From: Antedon mediterranea
Taxonomy: Eukaryota; Echinodermata; Crinoidea; Comatulida; Antedonidae
Assembly (NCBI RefSeq): GCF_964355755.1
Contig: NC_092677.1
Location: 7,195,001-7,259,000, forward strand
Direction of reading: 5' to 3'
Length of the DNA: 64,000 nucleotides
Part shown: one piece after another, positions 10,920 to 27,000 of the stretch
Numbering within the stretch: position 1 is the first letter of the stretch
How the letters are laid out: each line of letters starts with the position of its first letter
Notes under the pieces: model-generated
What the model was told of the DNA's origin: nothing
Database searches by the model: none
Seen by the model: only the letters and a program-made list of their open reading frames with translations
Program-made: the position numbers and the translations under genes

Positions 10920-13900
10920 CTAAAAAGTAAACATTTGTTTGGGTTCTGCTGCTGCTGCCCAGGTTCGCCGGCCGCGATTTTTTTTTTCGTACATAAGTTG
11001 GGGACCCCTCGTGAAACGTCACAAAATAAACATGAATAATTTATCAGTTAAATTTACTTTTTCCGTGTGCACCCAAGCGTATAGCAACAAGAAGTGATTA
11101 CACCGTACTGCAGCTGTTGTACATTTTCTTCATTCAGCTATAACTGAACTTTAAATTGTACATTTTATTTGTGTAATTACAATTATTACTAATAATTTTT
11201 TATAATAATTATAATTATAAAACTGTAATTTATATATTTTAAAGTTGTTGTGTGTTTTCAATTTATATGTGATTTATGTATGTGGTTTTGAGTCTTTGAT
11301 AGTGCTTGCACTGTTGGCAATCTTCAGGGTACTCCATCCACCACACTTGTATGTATAATGTTGTTGGTTTCTTTCTGTTTGTATACCTGGATATTGAATA
11401 AATAAATAAATAAATAAATAGTATAGCAGTAGTTATTAACAACGCTTTACACAACTTAAGGTCAAAACACTACAATGTATTTTCTTCCAAGAGCTCTTGA
11501 GAAGACAAATGCACATCTACGTCATTGAAATGGGTACTTAAAGTCTTTTATTGGTTTCTAAAACTACACCGAATTTGTTAAACAAATTATTCAATCTGTG
11601 GTAATAAAATTGAAAACCTTTTATGAAAATTCATATGTACATTACTTTGCGGTTCATTCGTGATTAAGTTATACATCTACAAGGAATGCATCCATTTCAG
11701 ACGGAATTTACACTCAATGGAATCATAATAGGTCTACTACATACATTACAGTTCAAACTGTGTGTCATTTATTGTGAAGGTTTTCTTTTCCACCTGAGCA
11801 CCCTCTCGTTTATGCCCTGAAGGTGAGCTAAAACGAAAATTGTTTGGTTTGTTTTTTCATTCAGTCACTACGAGTTCATTGTAAGGTAAGTACAATTTTG
11901 GTCAACGATTTTTTTTCTTTTATCTCGATTTTGATCGGACCCGTAAGATACAACTTCAGATCCATAGCCTCTTTTGAAACGAATACTTTGCTTGAATTAA
12001 GAGCCAGGTTGGAGTTGTATCATCTTCTTGGAGGAACTACTAACTATTTGGAAAAAACTAGGCCTACTAACTCCTTTGGTAAACCACTAAATCCTTAGAG
12101 AAGCTACTTACTCAGGGAGGAATTTACTACTGACTACTTGGAGGATACTAACTCCTATACCTAGAGGAACTACTGACTTCTCGACTTGGAGGAACTACTC
12201 TCCTTGACTTAGAGGAACTACTAACTCCTAGACTTGGAGGAACTACTCTACACTCCTTGAAAAAAAACATTAACTGGTTATTATTATTATCCTTGCTAAG
12301 CCTTATATTCAGGAAATCTTTAGTTGAATCGCTCTTACCATAGAGATAATACTACTGTAAACGAAAACCTCTTTTAAAGTAAGATAATATAAAGTGATGA
12401 TAAAAATACAGTCATTTGAAAGAAAGAAAAATTCATTGTCGTTTGAATTGAAAATCATGGTGAAGGACGGGGTAATATAATGTGAATAGTTTAGAAATTA
12501 TTTTCTACGGCAACGTGGCTGATTCATCTATTGTCATATGACATTATTATCTGTCTATTATTCTTCATTTATTCACGGATAATAAACCAATTGTATATTG
12601 CCAGTTACTGACCGGGAACATTTAGTTCCGATCCATTGAATACAAGCGTTTGACACAAGTTTATTTCGACGATCTCAATTGAGTCACCTCTTTCTTTTGT
12701 AGTTTAGCCAACCAATAAACAAAAAGTCTTGGCGTGTCACAGTTTTGAGCTTTTGAGCTTTTGTTAATTTTTGTTACTCTTAATTATAGTACTTGCTTTG
12801 TATGTTTGTTTGTTATCACGATAGCACCTATAATTTCAAGTTATCATTCTGACTTTTTTGGTGTAAATAGGTACTTACAGCATGCCTCTTAACATTCAAG
12901 AAAATCGGTTCATTAATATATTCACAAAAAAAATAACAAAAAATTTGTATTCTTTTAACATAGGCCGAAATATCAATATGCGTCTCTGTGGCAATATTTT
13001 GCTTCACTCAGCGCTTTCATAATATTTATTGTTGTATGGTACAAAGTGTGAAAGTAGGTATTTTGATAATAAATTGTTTTCTCGGACTAAGTTACAAGAT
13101 GAATGATTTTTCCGATCTAGATCATTGTGTATTAGGCATTTGAATATAATATGTCATCGACATCACTTAATGAAACGGCACAAACATTTTTAAAAAGAAT
13201 CAAACAAAACTATTTGTTTTTTAAAAAAGGGAAGAGGGGGAGGGGTGTTCACAAATATGAATATTTGTTGGAATAACAATCATTATAACACGATTGATGG
13301 TTTTAATATAATAGAAATAATCGTTAGCAAGAAATTCCCATCGAGAATAAAATTATTATCTAGAATTGAAACCAATATTCAAAATGTATGAATATAACAT
13401 TTTTCACTCACAAAATGTTCATATGTTATTGCCGTTCATAATGTTATACCCGAGCCCGTATACATATTTAACCAATCTTATCTAAGTATAATAATTTTAC
13501 TATGTCGAAACAAAAAGAATGCTCAATCACGTACCCGTCTGGTAGCCTATTTGTTAACAATTCAGTACCATGGTTGAGTTCTCATAGTGAATCGTTACAG
13601 ACATAAAGAAATATGGAACAAAGGTTAGAAACACATTTTTTCTTTCAACTGAAAATAATTATACAAAATAATTGTTCAAATCAACGTTGATTAAAAAAAC
13701 CATAAATATGTTGTTACATATGTGTTTCCTAACACGGTATGCTGTCGGATCACATGCATTTTTTAAAAAAAGATAAATATAGTTATAACATGGACCAAGG
13801 AGGAACCTATACTGGACCTATACTGATTTGTAGGTCCATGGTTATAAAACGAATAGGTAAGCCTACATTCCCAGCAGACTGACAGCCTACACAATAACAA

Positions 13901-15037
13901 TACCAACTCAAGAACGGTAAACAATAGACTTAAGATCAAGGCCACGCACTGTATTGTGTTTTGCATACCTCTTGTATCCAAGCTCATGACGTTCTCATAC
14001 CCACTTATTACTAATATCAAGTACTAGGCGGATGTGAAAACACAAGCAGAGAATTAGCATCAATCTTGGTTGTTTTTTTTTTTTCTGGACGTGTCTTTAC
14101 TTCAATAAAAAAAGTAAGATGTTTCGTACTTATGTTATCTATTTTACTAGAAAGTTCAAACAATAGTTTTTATTGACGTCTAGGCCTACGTTTGTGAGGT
14201 GACCATGTTCGGCCTAACATAGACCTACCACTGTTTAAATTACCATGTTAGGCCACCACGCTCTTGGCTATTATAAATTGTCTTTAATTTCACCGATCAT
14301 ATTTGATTTGTTTCATCCAGAAATGCCTGAGTATATGAGTTTGTTTTATATGTTTAACTTTTTCATTTTAAGTTTTTTGTTATTATCATCATTTTGTTGA
14401 TTGATTGATTTTTGTATTTCGTTCTTTCTAGGACGCACCGTTTCACCTAAGTGCCACTGTCACAAAGATTATTGTTTTTTTTAAACAAATCTATAGTGCT
14501 AGTTTTTTATTAATTGTTTTTTTGTCTTTTTTTTGTGATTAACCACCACCTTTATTTATTCAATCTTTCATATGTATTATATTCACATTTCATTTTCGTT
14601 CGTTAAATTTCCTTTTCTGATTTTTACACTTTTAACTTTATAGTGTTCATTATGCATACTTAAAAAATAATTATTCTTTATTCATTATCCGTTTTTAATG
14701 TCATCTTATATACAGTTATTTCACATATTCATTATGGAATTTATGAGTACAGTAGTCATTTTTAACCCATTTCAACCAGTTGTTGTTGAATATAGTTTAT
14801 AGTTCTTACACGCGTGCACAATTTTGATTATCCCCGGTTCACTAAAACATGCAAATTAATTCTATTTTCCATTTCTGTTGTAACATTTTACGGTTGATGA
14901 TTAAACTGGTGGGCGTGTTATTACTCATTTTGATTCATTCAGTGAAGATTGAGACTGTATAACTTGTTTCTATTTCAGTATTGGCATAGATATTTAGAAG
15001 CTAGCAACGTCTGACCACCTAACCAGAAACGTTGACG
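10920..15037. other. Shared upstream region between divergent ABC and NPC1 genes
   Basis: No coding sequence was recognised. It holds an AAAT microsatellite (about 11397-11421), a degenerate GGAACTACTAACTCC-type repeat (about 12010-12255) and AT-rich sequence. The NPC1 5'UTR begins within the last few hundred bases; a possible acceptor TATTTCAG lies at about 14973-14980. Promoters could not be placed. Confidence 0.5.
12010..12255. repeat. Degenerate minisatellite (GAGGAACTACT-type)
   Basis: About eight imperfect units of roughly 25-32 bp contain GGAGGAACTACTNACTCC or TTGGAGGAACTACTC. It accounts for a small plus-strand ORF there (11844-12098) that has no other support. Confidence 0.75.
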
Positions 15038-18000
15038 ATGGGAGGCTTCTTAAAGCTGCCTGTTATTTTGGTTCTTGTGTACGGTTGTATTCAGGTAAGT
15101 TTTAATAAATTAATCTTTACACAAACGCTGTAATGTACGGAGTTAAACTCCAATTACACTACAGGGAAAACATTGCAAGCATTTCACAATAAAACTTTAT
15201 CATTGGAAAGTAATCTTTTAGTAGGACTCTAACACATATATGTTTGATTTTGACAATCCTTTACCCTCTTTAAATATAAAATGGATGGACTGGTTGTTTT
15301 TTTTTTTTATTATAAACTGGTTTAAACCAGCATTTTCATACACGTAAACATTGTACAACTGTACTCTAAAATAGTTTTTTTCTGCTGATACGAATTCATT
15401 TTCCATTAAATATTCAGTTTTAAGTTTTGAAATGTAGGCCTACAATTGCTACAAATGCTATGTTCGGTTTGGATCAATTATATTATCAAACATTATCTGT
15501 CATTTTTTTAATAATAGAAATTTATTTTATTCCCAAAAAATCACTTTAGGCCTAAATACATTATATTGTTATGTCTTATTATAATATTATTATTTTGTCT
15601 TTGAAAACTCAAATGCAAAATAGCAATTAGTTACCACGGAATCACTTGTTTGCTTGTAAAAAGGAATATCCAATTACATCATAACAAGATTGCAACCTGG
15701 TTCTAAATTAATTAAATTAAAAAAACAATACATTAATTTGATCAAACCCCAGTCTTACCAAGCATAATGAATAAATTAGTGCCAGGTTTGTAACTCACGA
15801 CTCTTTCAACACTCCCTAAGCCTCAAAAGAGACTTAGTTTATAAGCATGATAAACTATAGGATAATTTGTCTTATCCTGTAATTGGCGAGTTTGTGCTCG
15901 CTGTTGGATGAGTATGAAATAAAGAAAAAATAAAATAATGCCTGTAGGCCTAATGATGGACACACAATTATTGACGACGATGATCAAAGTATATTGATCG
16001 AAACGTTGAGAAACTTAGAAGTTCTTTTCAGAACATATATATGTGGTGTACCGCAAACTTTACATCAACATTTGATTTCGCCATGCAAACCTTCAAAACA
16101 TAATAAAATCATACTAATAATATTTTGGGCTACAATAGTGTTAGAATCTTACTTATTTTGTTACTTATTTTTGTTTACTGTTTTGTCATCTGCGCGCAGC
16201 TCATCGCATTTTTACTGTAACTACGTATACAACTTTCAATAAAATTGTTATCTACAGTATATTATTATCAATCCGGTTTATTAAAATAAGCAGCCACTAA
16301 AAAGTAACCGCAATACCAGAGCTTAATGAAGTGACACTATAGTAATGACTAATAATAATTGAAAAACTGACCTGTGTCACACCATTTTATATGATAAATT
16401 CCATTGGTCAATAAGTGTCATCTGTTGGTTATATATAGTAATACATAATACAGTACTTTAGTAATGAACTGTAAATAGAAATACATATATAGCTTTTCGT
16501 CAGAGTGTGCTCAGTAAACTCGTCAGATGCTTGCCCTATCTGGGACCTAACTCTACTTTACCATGGAGTATATACTATTTTAAATGTTTGTACTAATACA
16601 TATAGGATTCTGTATACACTGTCAAACTTTGTTACAAAAAATATGATATGTTCATATATGGACACGAAGACATATCACTATAATATTTTTGTCAAACTAG
16701 ATTGATAGTGTAGACAGAGCGTAATTCTTTGGTGGGAATCAGAACACACGACCTAAAAGATCACTAGCCTGTTGTTCATACCTCTAGACCACCGAACCTA
16801 CGGTGATGGCTACTGTAGGGTACCAGAATTACTGTATTTGTATTCTCATATACTGTATACGTGTATAAGGTACAAGTACGTCGGAGTCGGCCAAACATCT
16901 GACCATTAAAAAACAACCGTTAAAAACAAAATATTACAATGTAGAAAAAGAACGGAGAACCGTTTATGACGTTAGCCACTGAATGAACATAATACTACAT
17001 TATAATAATTTAAAAAAAGCTAATTTACAAACAGTACACTAATATTTTATGTGTATATGAGGGTTAGGTTATATGTAAAGATAAACTGAGAACCGTTTAT
17101 GACAATGAATGAACATAATACCATATAATAATTGCAAAAAAATACCAATTTATACAGTACACTAATACTTTCCCTTTTAAAAGTAAGTTCATTATTTTAA
17201 TGGCTTCCAGAAATATTACTTTGATTGAAAATACAGTATGTCTAAATTAATTTTTGTGCATTTAAAAAAAGAAATAATTAATTTTGCATCTATTTTTTGT
17301 AAATAATATATATGTACTGTGTAATGTGCTGTGTTTTCGTCAGAAATGATGTATAGGCCTATGTTAAGAAAATCAAGACAATCTAACAACAGGACACTGA
17401 GCTCGCCTTGCCAAGATAGGAACTCGTAACGGTCCTTTGATCTTATGTCTGGCTGCGACAAATACCAACATTACTGCATGTACATTCTCCACGGCGCGCG
17501 GTGTTTGTTAAGGGTCGTGAAAATTATCGTGTCGCAGCCACAGATAAATCCTTTGATCTTCAGCGCTCAGCATCATGTTGTTAGATTGCCTTGAGATAAT
17601 CAATACTCTAACATTCAACGTCACACTTTCATAATGATATCGCTTCTTACACCACTGAGTATGATGAACCCTAGTTTAATCGTACACAAATAAAAGTTAA
17701 TGTTCGAGCATAACACATGCATCTTGTGATCTGAGTAAATGTAAATATAGGCCTACTGTATACTTATCTAGGCTACAATAATTACCAGTATCTGATGATA
17801 CAATATTGTCAATGCTGATGAACAACTAACAGATTCTAATGGGTTTTTTTTATTATAGATATTTGGACAAGTTCATGAAGCCAATCGATGTATCTGGAAC
17901 GATGAATGCAGCGATGATGGCAAGCCATGTTTTAGCAATACAATGCCACAACCTCTCATTGACCCTGAGGGAATTTACCTCCTATCTCAACTATGTCCAA

Positions 18001-21000
18001 AATTAGTGGTATCCCCAACTCCACCGACGTGCTGTAGCACTGCCATGCTAAGGCGTATGGCAGGATTTACAGTCAGATTTGCTCAACAGAATTTACGACG
18101 ATGTCCGTCTTGTATGGAGAACATTATGAATCATTTCTGTCAGATAACTTGCAGTCCTAACCAAAGTCAGTTTGTGAATGTAACACTATCAGATGCAACG
18201 GGTAGTGATGTCCTTGTGAATGGCACAGAAGTGTTCCTTACAAATGAATACGCCGAAGGAATACATACATCATGTAAGGATGTCTTATATCCTGGCGTTA
18301 ATGACATAAAAGTGATCGATTTGATGTGTCCAGGTTATTCTGATGAAACCTGTAACCCACAAATTTGGTTTAATGCTTTATACTTGACATCTATAACACC
18401 GTACACGGTTGCTTATAATTTTGTGGATTCAAGTCAAACGTTTACGAATGGAATTCAACCTCTATCAGACACCCCGTTCCGTTGTCAAGATTCTACTTTT
18501 GGTGATCCTGCATGTAGCTGTGAAGATTGCCCGGCTGTTTGTGTGGAGGAATACGTACCAGAGCCGACTAATGAACCATTTGAGATAGGAGAAGTTGATG
18601 GCTGGATTCTGATTCTGTCAGTGATTTTTTTTGTATTCCTCAGCGTGCTACTCGTGCTTATTCTTTGTATAGCTTTCTGCAAAAGACGACGATCGGACTC
18701 AAATGAAGTTAGAGATGCCAATTGCTGCGATTCCTGCAGTAAATTGTTTAATGACACGTTGAGCGGAGTTTTTGAAAAATGGGGGAGGCTGGTGGCGAAA
18801 CATCCTTTCATCGTTCTCCTGATATCGTTAGTTGTTGTGATAGCGTGTTCATGTGGCATATATTATACAGAAATTGTGACAGACCCAATTGAACTTTGGT
18901 CCAGTTCTAGTGCTCAGACAAGAAAAGATCAGATAGAGTTTCAAGAGACATTTGGTTCTGAATCAAGGACGGAACAATTGTTCATTACACCTCGTGTTAA
19001 CGGAAAAGAAATATATGATTCCTTCCGAAATGGTCCACTTGAATTTAATGCACTTTTTGATTTGAGCATTTTTGAAGAGGTAAGCTTGTTATGATTATTA
19101 CTCATATAGTCAATGGCACAGGAGAGGAGAAGTATACATGTCTACCTAAATCATAACATCTTTACTGAAGTGAGGTTCCACCAACAGTGCATCTGATAGC
19201 ACGTCGACTAGAATAGAGTGATGATGAGTGCCGTGTTGCAGTACTAAAGAGGATAAGGCAGCGTGGAAAGGAACTGATCACCATGCCACATAGTAGACCT
19301 ACAAAGGCTTAGTACAATGAGCTCCTACGTTCAGAAAGAATACGATAACTACCATCACCTTTGTTTATATTAACTTAATCAACAAAATCAATTTTATCCG
19401 TTTCAGATTCTAAACCTACAAAACGAAATCTCTCAGTTACCAGTTTCTTATACCTATCCTAATGGTACTAAAATAGAAATCACACTAAAAGACGTGTGTG
19501 TCCAACCAGGAGCCCCATATTCTCAAGAATGTTTCATTAACAGTGTTCTTCAACACTGGCAGAATAGTTTTGAAAAAATGAATACGACAGTGATACTTGG
19601 TGGAAGAAAGGCAGATTATCATGACCATTTTTTGTTCTGTACCACGTAGGTTATTGACGTTTTCGAATTCTGTTCTCCCGCTTCTCAGTATTTGTCCAAC
19701 ATATTCTCCCGCTTCTCAGTATTTTACCTAAAAACTATATACATTACTTGGACAGATTCCGTAATAAAGTTTCCTAAATGTAATATAATGTTTTTATACC
19801 TTATAAAGCTACTTTTTCCAAAGTCCCTTTATGGATGCCATTATTATACATGTCCCTAAAACCTTTCTGTTTCATGCACTAATGCGATAATAAACCGCCT
19901 ACCTGTCAATGGTTTACTGTTTAGGTGTAGGTTAATAGGTTATTATGCTGTTGTTATAATCAGCAGACTCGAATCGGCTGAATGTATCTGATGCTATCAT
20001 CCTGTACGGAGATACCTAGCATTCTTAGAAAGCAACAATAGAGTTTATCTAAAGGACACCTACAACTGACCAAAATATAAAATAAAGAATACATTGTCTG
20101 TTGTAAAGTTGCGTTCGCACTAAGCCTAGAATAACTATAGCTGCGTTTTTCGGTCACACACGTGACGTACTACATTCAGAGAATTTCGAATGAGTTAGTG
20201 TGAACGGTTTTTATTAAACACATTTGCCACGATTTGTTTTATCTGGCCACCAGACTGGGATCTATGAAGGTATCTTTAGCGATTTCATTGTAAATAATTA
20301 CAGTACACCACAAAATAAAAGGTCATCGATTGTTGTTGTTTAGATCCAACCAACCATACTGCACTACAAAGATGTTTTCTGCCATAACGGTTGACTAGAA
20401 ATGTAAACTTTCAAGATACGCTGGTATCTACTATATTTTTGAATATATAAAATTGTCTTATTTGTAATAGTTAAATTTTTGTAAATTTGTATGATTTTTT
20501 TGACATTATTTGGATTTTTTTTCAGATCACCTTTATCACCAGAGTCGTTTATGGGACTGCCCTGTGGCAGCAACCTGGGAATTCCTGCTTTCCCATACAC
20601 TACTCTTGGAGGCTACAAAAGTAAGTTCCAGACGTTATTTGACATGAGTAACGATTTCTTATATTAATATACACACTTAAAGAGATCTCCAATTTAAAAA
20701 AAACAGTTATACATCTAAGCTAATAATGGTATTGTATTATAGAGGAGCACCCATATAAGTTTCATTAAATTGAGTTGCTTAAAGTTAAATTTATAAAGAA
20801 AATATACGTTCTCTCATAACTACAATAAATATACTGATTAGAAATCCTAGTAAAGGATACAATTAAATGATAAATATTTAACATAAACCATGATAATCCT
20901 ACGGAAGCTTAAAGTGATCTTTTTATTTCTTTATACTATTATTCCGGAAACGTAAATATCTTAAACGGAAATGACCTTAGAAACATGAAAAATGGACATG

Positions 21001-24000
21001 TATTATTATATAAATGAATTTACGAGTGCAAAGTGTCAATAATTTATTCAGGAGAAAGATGAAAATATAAATGAAATATTTGTAGCATTGTAGGAATATA
21101 TACGCATTAAATATTTTGTTTTACAGTACAACCAAAGTAGTTTTGAAGTTATCGCGTATTTTTACTCACATATAGCGAAAAATAACTAATATTACTCATT
21201 TTAATATATTAAATTTTTCTAAATAACAGTTTTTTAATTTATCCTTCATTGATTTTTTTTTAATAATTAGACGACAATGGAGTTGATGTCTACAATAGTG
21301 CCGAGGCTTTCATTTTTACTTTGTTTTTGAGAGAAGAAGTTGATAATGATGTATTGTCAGGCATGACATTTGCTTGGGAAGAAGCCTTTATAGAATTTAT
21401 GCATAAATATTCAAGCGATTTGATCAGAGTTTCTTATTATGCTACCGTAAGTTTAAAATTATAGAGACAGACTTTGTAGGCCTATCATCATTACCTATTC
21501 TTTACCGCGATAGGCAGACGCCGACTCTCATTTTGGATTCACCTCTCTTTACCAATTAATTTCTCTTCAGATTCATCATTTCCGTCTAGGCCTATTGGTA
21601 TTGTTGTCAGGCCTAGTCTATGGTACAAAAACGAATAGACAAAAGATCGTTTCAATATTTGAACACTTCTCTCCTTGCCACATTCAATTATATACCCACC
21701 GGGATGGCCATGCCTCCCCAGTATATAGTCTATGGTTCTTGTAACATAGGCCGTATATATCCAGTCGCTAGATACGTGAACATCAATGTTATCTAATTCT
21801 TTCATGTTTAAGTATAACTATCTTTCTTTTCTATTTTTAAGTCTACCCTTGAGGAAGAAATAAAGAGAGAAAGCGAGGCGGATACTGTTACTATTGCCAT
21901 AAGTTACTGTGCGGTATTCGTGTATATTGTATTGGCCCTTGGACAGTACAATAAGTGTTCCCGTATTCTGGTAAGAATTCAAATATTTCTCATATTTAAT
22001 ACAATACAATAATTACATTGATAATAAAGATACGTAAATAAATAGTTTATGGGTTAAGATACACAGAAGCCAAAGTGGCTTGTCTTTGTAGTCCTAAGCA
22101 TAAACATAAAACATATACGGACGCATATTCATAAAACGTTTTTGAAAACTTGTGCAGTCGGACAAGTTTGTGTACTCAATATTGTTTCATATTATTATAC
22201 AACAAACTTTAGACTTGCCCCAAGTCTGTATTATCTTTTTTTTAAATTTATATGTTTTTATTTCGACCGCGATTTTTGTCTGAAAATACAAAATCAAGTA
22301 GTATACGTATGAAACGCCATATGTGCCAAAATATTTATCTTTTTACTAATATTAAGACAAAACTCCGCCTGGAACCCAGACTAGACAAACTTCAATACAA
22401 TAATAATAATAGTATATTGTGTTTTCGATTGCTTGTGCTAATAGATACAAGATAGATGTTTACATCTTATACAAGAAAAATAATAATTACATCCATGACA
22501 ATTTATCTTTTCTTCTATCACAACCGCACTATAACTAAATATAGACTAAAGTTAACATTGCTTGGTTTTAGTTATCTATATTAATGCGCTTGGAATTTTA
22601 TTTTAAAAAGCTCTGTCTACACAATCAAACTTTATGTGACAACAAATTGTGATGTGCCCATGGACATGATGATGTCATTTCACTACCATATTTGGTCATA
22701 CCACTACCATATTTGGGCACATCACACTTTTTTTTGTCAAACTAGTTTGATAGTGTAGACAGAGCTTTAGGCGCATTATAAATGATTTGTGTATGTAAGT
22801 TGAGTATATGAACACTTTCGTTGTAACTATCCATGTAAATTGTGTGGAAAATCATAATACTACTCTTTTTTTTTTAAATTTCTCTAAACAACACAGGTTG
22901 ATTCTAAGGTTCTACTAGGCCTGAGTGGTATTATCATTATCCTGCTATCGATCCTTTCTGCTGCTGGTATTTACGGTTACGTTGGGGTTAAAACTAGCTT
23001 GATTGCCCTGGAAGTGGTACCATTTATTATCCTAGCTGTTGGCGCAGATAACATGTTTATTCTTGTCAAAGACTACCAGGTGAGCAGATTGGAACGTTTA
23101 TATATAATTCTGTCTAGAAAAAACATGGAATTATAGATGTTAGGGTAGCGTTATGAGGAGAGATCAACATGGAAAGGATAGGCTAGTACTTAAAAGAAGA
23201 ATAAAGTAGCTAAGCTAATAATCATATTGATGTTTTTTTGCAGCTGGATGTGCGTCGGTCTGGTGAGACACGCGAGGAGCAGATAGGTCGAACTATCGGA
23301 CGAGTTGGTCCAAGTATCTTCATGTGCGGCTTGTCCGAATCATTCGCTTTTTTCGTTGGTAAGATCATAATCTCTATTGAACCTTGTGCATTAAATACAA
23401 CTGTACATGACAATACTGTCAATACAATACTTTAATGGAATATATTTTGAATAAAATCGGCAGGTATATGTCAGAAGCCGATCCAAGATGTTTGAAAGGA
23501 TGTTGTCGAACAGACATTGGGTCATTTTGCTTCTTTGATGCGGCCTCGACGTCTCAGGCAGAAATAATGAATGATTCATGAGATTAAATCTAAATCCGGC
23601 TAAAATCTCCATTACAGTGCTATACTGTTTTAAAATAAACAATTGTAAAATACATTATATATTTCAGGTGCTTATATTAGGATAGAAGGTATCCACACAT
23701 TCGCATTGTACGCTGGTCTTGCTGTTCTCTTTGATTTCATACTGCAAATGTCTGCTTTTGTTGCCGTTTTGTCAATTGATGCTTGGAGACAAGATGTAAG
23801 ATTAAGAGTATTGTTTTTAGCTACATTTGGTTTTTTAATCAATGTTGACAGACGTTAGAAGATGAAGACATTCTGGAATAATGCATTCAGAAACCATCGA
23901 GACTTAAATGTCTGTTGTTGATGACGTTAACGCCATACTGTTGATGTTTTACATATAATGAAAGGTGTAAAGTAATGTAATCCTTATGGGATTAAAAACA

Positions 24001-27000
24001 GAAAAGCTCAACACACATTTTACTACGTATACCTTATGTAAAGATTATTGTTGTTAAAGCTAGAATTTAAAAAATGTAATATATTGTTTATTAATCTGTG
24101 GGAAAGAATTTTAACCTTCAACTCTACGTGTACTACCATATGCAAGAAATGCACTGTGATCCGTGAACCTCCAACAAACCTCAAATTTAAATATAAAAAT
24201 GATCAACCTTTTGTTTGCAATCTGCGAGTTTGTAGGAGATTTTGGTGCATATTTCTACACTTAGCTATTGGAGTCATGTTGGCCATCTACATGATCACAA
24301 AAACTAATTTAATTCACTGACTTCATAAACCTCAGAAAATAATTTTGTCAAGAAGGTGCATGAAATAATTACTGAAAACTAATTTTCTAAAATGTTTAGA
24401 AGTTTCTCAACTTCTAAAAAACTGTTCTTGGCAAACTCAAGTTTTCTCGAGTAGGTCAGATTAGTATGTAACTGTTACTATAATATTCTCCATTCTAGGC
24501 CGGTCGAATGGAACCATGTTGTTGCTGTACTTGCAACCGGGAGAGTACATCAAATGAATTAGGATATTTTCAACTGTTTATGAAAAAAATCTATGCGCCT
24601 TTAATCGTGAACAAATGGGTTCGTCCAATCATAGTAAGTATTCATTGATTCATGACATCTATTCAATCAATGTAAAAAAATGCAAATGTAAAATACATAA
24701 CTTTATCTTCCTAAAATTTAAAAACCTAAAAAAGGAAAATAGAAAACAAGATAGCAAATCTTGTAAATATATATTTTTTTAATATACAGCGTAAACACAT
24801 TTAGTACGCATTGATCATGCGCACTAATTTAAATTTCATTATTTATGGCGTTCGCAATAATCAACTTATTCCTTCATCATAATTATTAATTTTGATTCGT
24901 AGGTGATTGTTTTTGTTGCCGCAACATGCATCAGTGTTTATCTGACGACAATGTTAACAGTTGTCCTAGATCGTGCGGACGTTCTTGATGACGTAAGTGA
25001 AATAGTATTGTGGAATTTATTACACGTTCTGCCAAAAAACCTGATACCCAACTGTTAGCTTACCCGACCATTTATTCCTTGTTTTTTTTTAAATGTGAAA
25101 TCATAATATTATGATTTCTTTTTTATAGGATTCATATGCAACAGCGTTTGTTAGAGATTACCAGGCGTACGGTCAAATCGGACCTCCTGTATACTTCGTA
25201 GTTGCCGGCGATTATGACTATTCCAATGAACTGGCCCAGAACATGATATGTGGAGGTACCAATTGTAGCGACAACTCCCTACATCAACAATTATCTGCGG
25301 CGGGTCGCGACCCAGAGAAGTACGTTTAACTTTACAATATCTGAGTCTACATATTCAATTCACAATCATGATGCTGCAGATAAATTAGTTCATTATTTTC
25401 AACCATTATTTTAAATATTCATGAATTTAGTGATTTGATTACACGGTAAACTGTACACTTTTCTATTCTGTTTTATCCATGCAGTAGCCTGATAGCTTTC
25501 CCGCCAAATTCATGGTTAGATGATTACTTTGATTGGATTGGACCAAACTTTGGGAGCTGTTGTAAGCTTAAGGAGGCCGGAGGGGATTTCTGTTCTACGG
25601 CAGGTATGGTAGGCCTACAGTCACAAGTAAATTTGACAAATCACAAGCGATGTATCCGAAATATCGCTTATCGTTTGCGTTGCATCATTAAACTAAGGCT
25701 TTAAATTGAATTGAAAACTTGATTTAACAAGAAAGGCAGGATTGTCCGGGAGTAGCCGAATTCAATGGAAATGTCAACCTTACAGCGAATGAAAATATTT
25801 CTTTATTCAATGAATTCAAAACATTATATTTGTAAAATGGAAATTTGTCTACTGTATATTGCATAATTTATGAACAGATAGCAAAACCGTATCTGTACTG
25901 CAGACACATTCTGAGAATGTTTAAAGAAAGTTTACCGAGTACACTCAAGTGGGTTAGGCATGGTAACTTGTTATACTGTATTTGTTTATATTAGATCCAG
26001 CTTACCTAGGGTGTACCACCAATTGCATTCCTGCTTCCACTGATGCATGGCAACGACCCATCGGACAGACGTTTAATACATATTTACCAAACTTTTTGGG
26101 GACGCTTACAGGACAATATTGTACGAAAGGGTAAGACCTAGATTTACTATAGTATAAATATAAATATAATATAGTAAAAGTTTGTTTTGTCTCTGAAAAT
26201 ATTACCAATTGTTTTGATTTTACAGAGGAGCTACTTCTTACGGCAGTGCAATAGCATTCAACGACGACGGATCTATAAAAGGTGAGTGTCTAACTAATTC
26301 CCCGTTATATCATTCAACTTTGGTCATAGGCCTATCCTTTAAAAATATCGATCACAATATTTAAGTATTTTGGTTCCTAATAAAACATCTACTGGCCTTT
26401 GGCGGAGTTGGATAGCCGAGTGGTTAGGACACTTGACTGTCATACAGATAGACCGGGTTCAATTCCCGACAACTCCCAGTCCACTCAACTGTAAATGAGT
26501 ACCTGGTTGAAAATACTGGGGAGAAAAAAGGCGGCGTGGAAAGGAACTGGCTACCCTACCACATAATGCCGAGGCATAGTACAATGAGCTCCTAAAGAAA
26601 TCAAATATTCTTAAAATTACTGATATCCATAACATTCAAATCTCTATTTTTATGTTTAAATTCATAAAGGGCTCACTACCTAGACCTATTCTTGAATTGT
26701 TTTCTAAATCTACTGTTATAAACAAATATAATTTTAGAAATCCACGTAAGATACTTGTACCACTTGTTAGATTAACCAAATCTAAATATTGTATAACCTT
26801 CTCAGGACCAACTCTGTGGAATGATTTAGATGAAAAACTTACTGACTGTAAAACTTTAATAATTTTTAAGAAATGTATAAAGTACTTTTATTTGTCTAAT
26901 TAACATGAGTAAAAATATAACTGTCATTTACATATATTTATTTTCATAATTACTTATATAATTTGAAGTCTAAATAAGGCGTATACTTTTTCCTTATTAA

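Noticed and set aside
18485-18859. 124-codon minus-strand ORF
   Set aside because: It is antisense to NPC1 exon 2, whose plus-strand frame has clear homology.
24048-24320. 90-codon plus-strand ORF in NPC1 intron 9
   Set aside because: Flanking exons join in phase without it and its peptide has no family resemblance.
26403-26475. tRNA gene
   Set aside because: Acceptor and T arms pair but the anticodon stem does not; the downstream body repeats elsewhere, so it is a SINE head.
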